NCBI GenBank assembly: GCA_944388805.1
Contig: CALXKE010000019.1
Location: 1 to 36,174 of the forward strand
Direction: 5' to 3'
Length of the DNA stretch: 36,174 nucleotides
Source: an uncultured Clostridia bacterium
Lineage (GTDB): Bacteria; Bacillota; Clostridia; TANB77; CAG-508
The translations under genes and the position numbers were made by a program. Below the pieces are notes generated by a model. It saw only the letters and a list, made by a program, of their open reading frames with translations, was not told the DNA's origin and made no database searches. How positions within the stretch are numbered: position 1 is the stretch's first letter; every line of letters begins with the position of its first letter. Below, in pieces: positions 30,603 through 36,174 of this stretch.

Positions 30603-32417
30603 ATGGATAACAGACAAGCACATATTAGAAATTTTAGTATTATTGCACATATAGACCATGGAAAATCAACACTAGCAGATAGATTAATCGAAATGACAGG
30701 TGTATTATCAAAAAGAGAAATGGAAAGCCAAGTGTTAGATAATATGGAAATTGAAAAAGAAAGAGGTATTACGATAAAGTCACAAGCCGTTAGAATGATT
30801 TATAAAGCAAAAGATGGACAAGAATATACCTTTAATTTAATAGATACACCAGGACATGTCGATTTTAATTATGAAGTTTCTAGAAGTTTAGCGGCATGTG
30901 ATGGTGCTATTTTAGTGGTTGATAGTAGTCAAGGCGTGGAAGCACAAACATTAGCAAATGTCTATTTAGCAATTGACAATAATCTAGAAATTTTACCGGT
31001 ATTAAATAAAATTGATTTACCAAATGCCAGAGTGGATGAAGTTAAACAAGAAATAGAAGATATTATCGGGATACCTGCAGAAGATGCACCATGTATTTCG
31101 GCAAAAACAGGACTAAATGTAGAAGAGGTATTGGAGAGAATTGTAACAGACTTGCCAGCACCAAAAGGTGATGAAAATGCCAAAACAAAATGTTTAATCT
31201 TTGATTCGTATTATGATAACTATAAAGGTGCAGTAGCCTATGTAAGAGTAATGGATGGAAAAGTAAAAGTAGGAGATGAAATCAAACTAATGGCAACGGA
31301 TAAAACATTTACAGTTGCAGAAGTAGGATATTTCATTCCAGGCTCTTATATGCCTACATCAGAAATTAAGGCAGGTGAAGTAGGATATATTGCTGCAAGT
31401 ATCAAAAGTTTATCAGAAATTCATGTAGGAGATACGATTACTTTAAAAGACAATCCTGCAGATGAACCATTAAAAGGATATAAAAAAGTAACACCTATGG
31501 TATATTGCGGATTATATCCAGTAGATGGAAGCCAATATGAAGATTTAAAAGAAGCTTTGGAAAAGCTACAATTAAATGATGCAGCTTTAGAATTTGAACA
31601 AGAAACATCTGCTGCATTAGGATTTGGATTTCGTTGTGGATTTTTAGGATTATTACATTTAGAAATTATTGAAGAAAGAATTGATAGAGAATTTGACTTG
31701 GGATTAATTACAACAGCACCATCTGTTATATATAAAGTACATAAAACAACAGGTGAAGTCATTGAATTATATAATCCAGAAGATTTACCAACACCACAAG
31801 AAATATCTTATATAGAAGAACCTTATGTAACTGCTAATATCTTAACACCGAAAGAATATGTAGGAAATATCATGGAATTGTGTCAAAGAAGAAGAGGCAT
31901 TTATATAGATATGAAATATTTAGATGAAAATAGAGTGACATTAATCTATGAAATGCCACTAAATGAAATCATCTACGATTTCTTTGACAATTTAAAATCA
32001 AAAACGAAAGGATATGCTTCTTTAGACTATGAATTTAAAGAATATAGAAAATCAGATTTAGTAAAATTAGATATCTATATCAATGGAGAACCAGTAGATG
32101 CTTTAAGCTTTATTGTTCATAAAGATAGTGCTTATGATAGAGGAAAGAAAATGGTAGAAAAACTAAAAACGGTTATTCCTAGAAAACTATTCAAAATTCC
32201 GATTCAAGCAGCTATTGGAGGAAAAATTATTGCAAGAGAAACTATATCTGCTATGAGGAAAGATGTTTTAGCAAAATGTTATGGTGGTGATATTACCAGA
32301 AAGAAGAAATTGCTAGAAAAACAAAAAAGAGGTAAAAAGAAAATGCGTGAAATTGGAAATGTAGAAATACCACAAGAAGCATTTTTAAGTGTATTGAAAT
32401 TGGATGATGATAATTAA
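30603..32417 (+). CDS. lepA: elongation factor 4 (LepA)
   Basis: GGAGG at 30594-30598 marks ATG 30603, giving 604 aa, the standard length. Motifs in order: [20 protein letters not shown] (P-loop), [13 protein letters not shown] (switch I), [16 protein letters not shown] (switch II), [13 protein letters not shown], and [13 protein letters not shown]. The LepA-specific C-terminal region then appears: [20 protein letters not shown] and [16 protein letters not shown]4 is a ribosomal GTPase related to EF-G that back-translocates or remodels stalled ribosomes. rlmB follows after 47 nt, a pairing of two ribosome-related genes. Confidence 0.97.
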   Translation: MDNRQAHIRNFSIIAHIDHGKSTLADRLIEMTGVLSKREMESQVLDNMEIEKERGITIKSQAVRMIYKAKDGQEYTFNLIDTPGHVDFNYEVSRSLAACDGAILVVDSSQGVEAQTLANVYLAIDNNLEILPVLNKIDLPNARVDEVKQEIEDIIGIPAEDAPCISAKTGLNVEEVLERIVTDLPAPKGDENAKTKCLIFDSYYDNYKGAVAYVRVMDGKVKVGDEIKLMATDKTFTVAEVGYFIPGSYMPTSEIKAGEVGYIAASIKSLSEIHVGDTITLKDNPADEPLKGYKKVTPMVYCGLYPVDGSQYEDLKEALEKLQLNDAALEFEQETSAALGFGFRCGFLGLLHLEIIEERIDREFDLGLITTAPSVIYKVHKTTGEVIELYNPEDLPTPQEISYIEEPYVTANILTPKEYVGNIMELCQRRRGIYIDMKYLDENRVTLIYEMPLNEIIYDFFDNLKSKTKGYASLDYEFKEYRKSDLVKLDIYINGEPVDALSFIVHKDSAYDRGKKMVEKLKTVIPRKLFKIPIQAAIGGKIIARETISAMRKDVLAKCYGGDITRKKKLLEKQKRGKKKMREIGNVEIPQEAFLSVLKLDDDN

Positions 32418-32464
32418 GCTATGCTTTTATAAAGAAAAGGATTTATAGAAGGGAAATTGTAAAG

Positions 32465-33280
32465 ATGAAAGAGAAGAAAAAATATAGTTCAAAAAATGAA
32501 AAAACAAAAAAGCAAGAAGTAAAAAAATCAAAAGAACAAGAAAGTTATGACGACCAAGTGGAAGGAAGAAATGCGGTTATAGAATTATTGGAAAGTGGCA
32601 AAGACATCAATAAAATATTTATAGCTAAAGGTGAAAGACATGGTTCTATTAATAAAATCATTAGCATGGCAAAAGAAAGAAAGGTTATTCTTGTAGAAAA
32701 AGATAAAAGACAAATGGAACAAATGGCACAAAATCAAAATTATCAAGGCGTTATTGCTATTGTGCCACCATTTGAATATTGTGAGATAGAAGATATTTTG
32801 GATAAAGCAAAAGAAATGAATGAAGATCCATTTGTATTGATATTAGATGGAATAGAAGATCCGCACAATCTAGGATCAATTATAAGAACGGCGGAAACAG
32901 CAGGCGTACATGGAATTATCATTCCAAAACGAAGAGCAGCTACAGTAAATAGCACAGTAGGTAAAGTATCAGCAGGGGCAGTTCAATATATGAAGATTGC
33001 TAGAGTAACCAATATAACAGATTCTATTGAAAAACTAAAAGAATATGGCTTATGGATCTGTGGTACAGATATCAGTACAGATACGTATTATTATAATCAA
33101 GATCTAACAGGACCGTTAGGAATTGTGATAGGAAATGAAGGAACAGGAATGAGCGATAGGGTTAAAAAAAGTTGTGACTTTTTAGTAAAGATACCAATGA
33201 AAGGAAAAGTGACATCTTTAAATGCATCTGTTTCAGCGGGAATTGTTATATATGAAGCAATGAAACAAAGGATGAAGTAA
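32465..33280 (+). CDS. rlmB: 23S rRNA 2'-O-methyltransferase of the RlmB/TrmH family
   Basis: The 271 aa SpoU-type enzyme begins with a Lys-rich extension (~25 residues). A substrate-binding domain follows (VEGRNAVIELLESGKDINKI). The knotted methyltransferase domain has motif 1 ILDGIEDPHNLGSIIRTAET, motif 2 GPLGIVIGNEGTGMS and motif 3 IPMKGKVTSLNASVSAGIVI. RlmB methylates G2251 of 23S rRNA; close paralogues act on other sites, so the exact target is inferred. The following gene starts 23 nt later and is probably in the same transcript. Confidence 0.9.
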   Translation: MKEKKKYSSKNEKTKKQEVKKSKEQESYDDQVEGRNAVIELLESGKDINKIFIAKGERHGSINKIISMAKERKVILVEKDKRQMEQMAQNQNYQGVIAIVPPFEYCEIEDILDKAKEMNEDPFVLILDGIEDPHNLGSIIRTAETAGVHGIIIPKRRAATVNSTVGKVSAGAVQYMKIARVTNITDSIEKLKEYGLWICGTDISTDTYYYNQDLTGPLGIVIGNEGTGMSDRVKKSCDFLVKIPMKGKVTSLNASVSAGIVIYEAMKQRMK

Positions 33281-33303
33281 TGTGGTAAAGGAGAGAAAAA
33301 CAT

Positions 33304-35124
33304 ATGATGCCAAGAAAAAAAAGAAGAGCGATACTAATATCAGTAATATTGTTGATTATAATAATTATAGTAGCTATCTGTATAGGATTGTATATTACAA
33401 CAGATATGTTTAAACCAAACAGTATACTTTTTGAAAAATATGCAAGACAGTTATTAGATAATGTAGATGATATTTTTAATGAAGAACATATGTCTGAAAT
33501 GGAAGAAATTTTGAATAATAATAAATTGACTTCTAATACAACTGCAACAGTAAGCTACAATGAAAATGGAGAAACTTCTAATCCAATCAATAACATTCAA
33601 TTGAATATATCAGGTGAAGAAGAAAGAACAACGGAATATAATTATAAAGATATAACTGTAACACAAAATGAAGAAACACTAGCAGGTGTTGAATATATTG
33701 AAGATGGAAATATTGCTGGCGTGAGATTAAATGGAATTAGACAATATTTGTCTACGAATATAGACAATAGTGATGAAAACGAAATATATAGCTTATATGA
33801 ATTGATTCATACTGATATACTAGGGTTAGTGGGTTTAAATTCAGATGAATGGAATACTTTAAAAGAAAAGTATATAGGAATTATATTAGAAGATATTGCA
33901 AATGCAACTTTTTCAAAAAAAACAGGAATGTTAGTGGAGATTAATGAAGTACAATATAATACAAATGTATATAGTATAACAATTACAAAAGAACAATTTA
34001 ATAACATTTATATAAAAGTATTAGAAGAATTAGAGAAAGATGAAATGATTTTATCTAAATTAGAAACTATAGATAACAAACTTAATGAATATGATAATTT
34101 TATGCAGAATGGAGAAACATCTAATTTTAAACAAGAATTTATAAATCAATTAGATAACACAATACAAAAAATACAAAATTTTAATATAGGAAATAATGAA
34201 AGAACGATTAGTGTGTTTGAATCAAATGGCGTAGCGATTAGTTTAGCTATTGATACAGAAGAGAATTTTGCAGGAATAGATGTTATTAATGGAGAGGGTA
34301 GTAATTTTATAAACATATTAGGAAATAAAAAAATAGAAGAAGGAGAAGAAGAAAATAGTTTCGATTTTAAAATCGAAAAAATGGCGGCAATAAATGATGA
34401 AACAATTACAGTTCAATTTAACACAGTAGAGAATGGAGAAAAAATAACCAATGAATGTAGTATTAGTAGAAAAATGGATAATTCTGAAATAAACAGTAAT
34501 GTTAATTTTGTTAGAAATGTAGAACAGAATACTTTAGAAATTGATTTTAAAACGATTACGAATATGGTTAATAGTTTTGAAGAAAAAGAAGAACTAGTGG
34601 AAAATGAAAATAATATTGTCATAGAAAAATTGAATGATGAGCAAAAAGAGAATGTAAGAAATAATATAGAAGAAAATATAGCAAATCAAATAAATAATTT
34701 TTTACAAGTTGTATCTTTAGAAGATATTAATCAATTGTTGATAAATGTAAATTTAAAAGAAAAAGAATTAGATGATATATCAGGAGAAGGAAATGTTACA
34801 GAGTTAGAGAAAAACAGATTTAATTCAATTTTTGAACTTTATGAAGGGGAACATATTACAAAAGAGAGAGTGGAAGAATTAATCAATATTGCAAAAGAAG
34901 ATTTAGGAGATGTTAGAATTTCAAATTATAGAGAACAAGGCAATGAAAAAATTCCATTGGAATATAGGTTGGTAATAGAAAGAGGTACAGAAAATACAGA
35001 TTTGGCAGAAAGTGTTATACAATATATAGAAGAAAAGTATAATGAAGAATTTTCTGTTAGATTAGAATATGATGAAACAACTGGCTTAGTAAATAGTATT
35101 TATATTACAGTTATGGAAAATTAA
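33304..35124 (+). CDS. unknown membrane-anchored exoprotein
   Basis: AAAGGAGAG precedes ATG 33304 (a second ATG follows at once). The 606 aa protein has a short basic start (MMPRKKRR), one membrane helix AILISVILLIIIIIVAICIG, and a ~570-residue extracytoplasmic part rich in Asn, Glu and Ile. Long mixed helix/strand stretches include ATVSYNENGETSNPINNIQL and NSDEWNTLKEKYIGIILEDI; the end VRLEYDETTGLVNSIYITVM resembles the last strands of PepSY-type modules. I recall similar large Asn/Glu-rich proteins in Clostridia but know no function. It is the last gene before the rRNA operon and ends in a strong terminator. Confidence 0.7.
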   Translation: MMPRKKRRAILISVILLIIIIIVAICIGLYITTDMFKPNSILFEKYARQLLDNVDDIFNEEHMSEMEEILNNNKLTSNTTATVSYNENGETSNPINNIQLNISGEEERTTEYNYKDITVTQNEETLAGVEYIEDGNIAGVRLNGIRQYLSTNIDNSDENEIYSLYELIHTDILGLVGLNSDEWNTLKEKYIGIILEDIANATFSKKTGMLVEINEVQYNTNVYSITITKEQFNNIYIKVLEELEKDEMILSKLETIDNKLNEYDNFMQNGETSNFKQEFINQLDNTIQKIQNFNIGNNERTISVFESNGVAISLAIDTEENFAGIDVINGEGSNFINILGNKKIEEGEEENSFDFKIEKMAAINDETITVQFNTVENGEKITNECSISRKMDNSEINSNVNFVRNVEQNTLEIDFKTITNMVNSFEEKEELVENENNIVIEKLNDEQKENVRNNIEENIANQINNFLQVVSLEDINQLLINVNLKEKELDDISGEGNVTELEKNRFNSIFELYEGEHITKERVEELINIAKEDLGDVRISNYREQGNEKIPLEYRLVIERGTENTDLAESVIQYIEEKYNEEFSVRLEYDETTGLVNSIYITVMEN

Positions 35125-35136
35125 AAAGCAAAAAAG

Positions 35137-35172
35137 TACTAAAAGAAATAAACAATCTTTTAGTATTTTTTT
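35137..35172 (+). terminator. terminator before the rRNA operon
   Basis: TACTAAAAGA (35137-35146) and TCTTTTAGTA (35156-35165), a perfect 10-bp stem, then seven T that also belong to the family B hairpin. Confidence 0.9.
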
Positions 35173-35340
35173 GTTGAATAGGAAAAATGGCTTTTTCCTA
35201 TTCAACAAAAAAACAACGTTGCACAGAAAAATTGCTACGCAATTTTTCGCGTCGACAAATCTTTACGCTTCTTCGAGAACTTAAATACATGTAGTTAAAT
35301 TAGAAAAGTAGAGAAAAGTTCTCGCGAAGCGAGATTTGTC
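35166..35340. repeat. family B composite structured element upstream of rRNA
   Basis: A first hairpin GTTGAATAGGAAAAA / TTTTTCCTATTCAAC (35173-35206), extended by T7/A7 to a 22-bp stem. Then AACGTTGC, a 9-bp hairpin AAAAATTGC/GCAATTTTT (35227-35247), and a long imperfect inverted pair, GACAAATCT..CGCTTC..CGAGAACT with AGTTCTCGCGAAGCGAGA..TTTGTC (35254-35281 and 35317-35340). Same module order as at 21560-21719, with identical first-hairpin arms but different later stems. Confidence 0.82.
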
Positions 35341-35446
35341 CTATAAAAAACCAATAAAAGAATTTGCTTTTTGCTAGAAAAATAAAGCAAAAAAACACAT
35401 AGAAAAATTTACTAATAAAAAAAATCAAAAAAAATTTAAAAAAGTG

Positions 35447-35500
35447 TTGACAAAGATAAATGGGTGGTGTATAATAAAATTCGTTCTGAGAGAGAACGAA
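35447..35500 (+). promoter_or_regulatory. rRNA operon promoter with start-site hairpin
   Basis: TTGACA (35447-35452), 17 bp, TATAAT (35470-35475): full consensus, the best promoter in the window. An 8-bp hairpin TTCGTTCT/AGAACGAA (35480-35500) lies at the expected RNA 5' end. The A-tract-rich stretch at 35415-35445 could serve as an UP element. Confidence 0.9.
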
Positions 35501-35824
35501 GAAAAGTACATTGAAAAGTAAACAATAAAATCCTTTAGAGAATAAACTGAAGCGGAAAATATTTCGAAAGAAATAGAGTACCGAACAAGTAAATTTTTTA
35601 AAAGTTTTTTAGCCAAAAAAGAAAGAAGTTTAAAGAGCTTGAAAAAACACTTTAGTTTGATTTATAAAAATCAGAAATGATTTGAGATAAATTATAAGTA
35701 AGGTTCGGAAGAAACGAGTAGTGCAAGGAAGATGAGGAAAAATTTATGAGATAGTACCTAAATGTACATCGAATAAATTTTGACGAAATCTGACACAGCA
35801 ATACGAAGTTTATTGCGGACTGAA
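35501..35824 (+). other. 16S rRNA leader
   Basis: The transcribed leader of about 340 nt has no ORF with a ribosome binding site. It contains local hairpins such as GCAATA/TATTGC shortly before the 16S 5' end and presumably one strand of the RNase III processing stem, whose partner lies beyond the window. Confidence 0.6.
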
Positions 35825-36174
35825 AAACAAGAGAGTTTGATCCTGGCTCAGGATAAACGCTGGCGGCGCACATAAGACATGCAAGTCGAACGGACTTAAC
35901 CATTAGTTTACTATTGGAGCGGTTAGTGGCGGACTGGTGAGTAACACGTAAGCAACCTGCCTGTTAGAGGGGAACAACAGTTAGAAATGACTGCTAATAC
36001 CGCATATGCCATAGTGAAGGCATCTTCACAGTGGGAAAGGAGCAATCCGCTAACAGATGGGCTTGCGTCTGATTAGCTAGTTGGTGGGGTAACGGCTTAC
36101 CAAGGCAACGATCAGTAGCCGGACTGAGAGGTTGAACGGCCACATTGGGACTGAGATACGGCCCAGACTCCTAC
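35825..36174 (+). rRNA. 16S ribosomal RNA (5' part)
   Basis: The conserved 5' sequence AGAGTTTGATCCTGGCTCAG starts at 35832; the mature end is about 7 nt upstream by comparison with E. coli. Further landmarks are ACGCTGGCGGC, ACATGCAAGTCGAACGG, GAGTAACACGT, TAATACCGCATA, and GGGACTGAGATACGGCCCAG at the edge. The gene runs off the window after ~350 nt. The 16S reads GGATAAACGCTGGCGGCGCA where many Clostridia have GGATGAACGCTGGCGGCGTG, which will help place the organism. Confidence 0.97.

Overview
The window is very AT-rich and almost entirely coding on the + strand. It carries strong AAGGAGG-type ribosome binding sites, TTGATT/TTGACA-17-TATAAT promoters and compact intrinsic terminators. The proteins (EF-Ts, LepA, FtsY, UPF0182, DUF5665, LytD-type glucosaminidases, a dockerin) and the start of the 16S rRNA point to a low-GC Clostridia-type Firmicute, probably an uncultured gut lineage. 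The lineage is inference; no database was searched.

Layout. 1-1711: end of rplQ, a short glycosyltransferase-like membrane protein and a membrane protein with a SHOCT-like tail. 1822-9944: a translation/isoprenoid/envelope cluster, rpsB-tsf-pyrH-(unknown membrane protein)-frr-ispA-uppS-cdsA-rseP. It makes ribosomal protein S2, EF-Ts, UMP kinase, ribosome recycling factor, the undecaprenyl lipid carrier, CDP-diacylglycerol and the site-2 protease. rseP is frameshifted in this sequence. 10008-14507: a cell-wall/surface cluster with a secreted dockerin-bearing glucosaminidase, a membrane-anchored cadherin-like/Ig-like protein and a second, membrane-anchored glucosaminidase. 14578-16378: a gene-poor stretch with a small single-TM protein on the - strand (possible type I toxin), tRNA-Thr(CGT) and a possibly decaying ORF. 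16379-19710: two unknown envelope proteins and a small gene of atypical composition. 19859-26195: prs, another atypical small gene, ftsY, a UPF0182 protein and a DUF5665 protein. 26288-27866 (-): tyrS and a zinc-ribbon/HTH protein. 28025-30423: an HD phosphohydrolase, a DUF1294 protein, a DnaA-box-rich intergenic region and a rhodanese. 30603-35124: lepA, rlmB and an unknown membrane-anchored exoprotein. 35447-36174: a strong rRNA promoter, leader and the first ~350 nt of 16S rRNA.

The least expected content lies between the genes. Three families of structured intergenic repeats recur. Family A is a set of GGGGACGG hairpins, often in inverted pairs like REPINs, whose core is conserved while the stems differ from place to place. 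Family B is a composite element opening with a GTTGAATAGG hairpin. Family C is a GTCGCATAGAG hairpin, one copy of which supplies the stop codon of cdsA. Other points of interest are a DnaA-box cluster far from any dnaA, a candidate leaderless gene, a terminator hairpin whose 3' arm carries the next gene's ribosome binding site, and a possible type I toxin-antitoxin locus.
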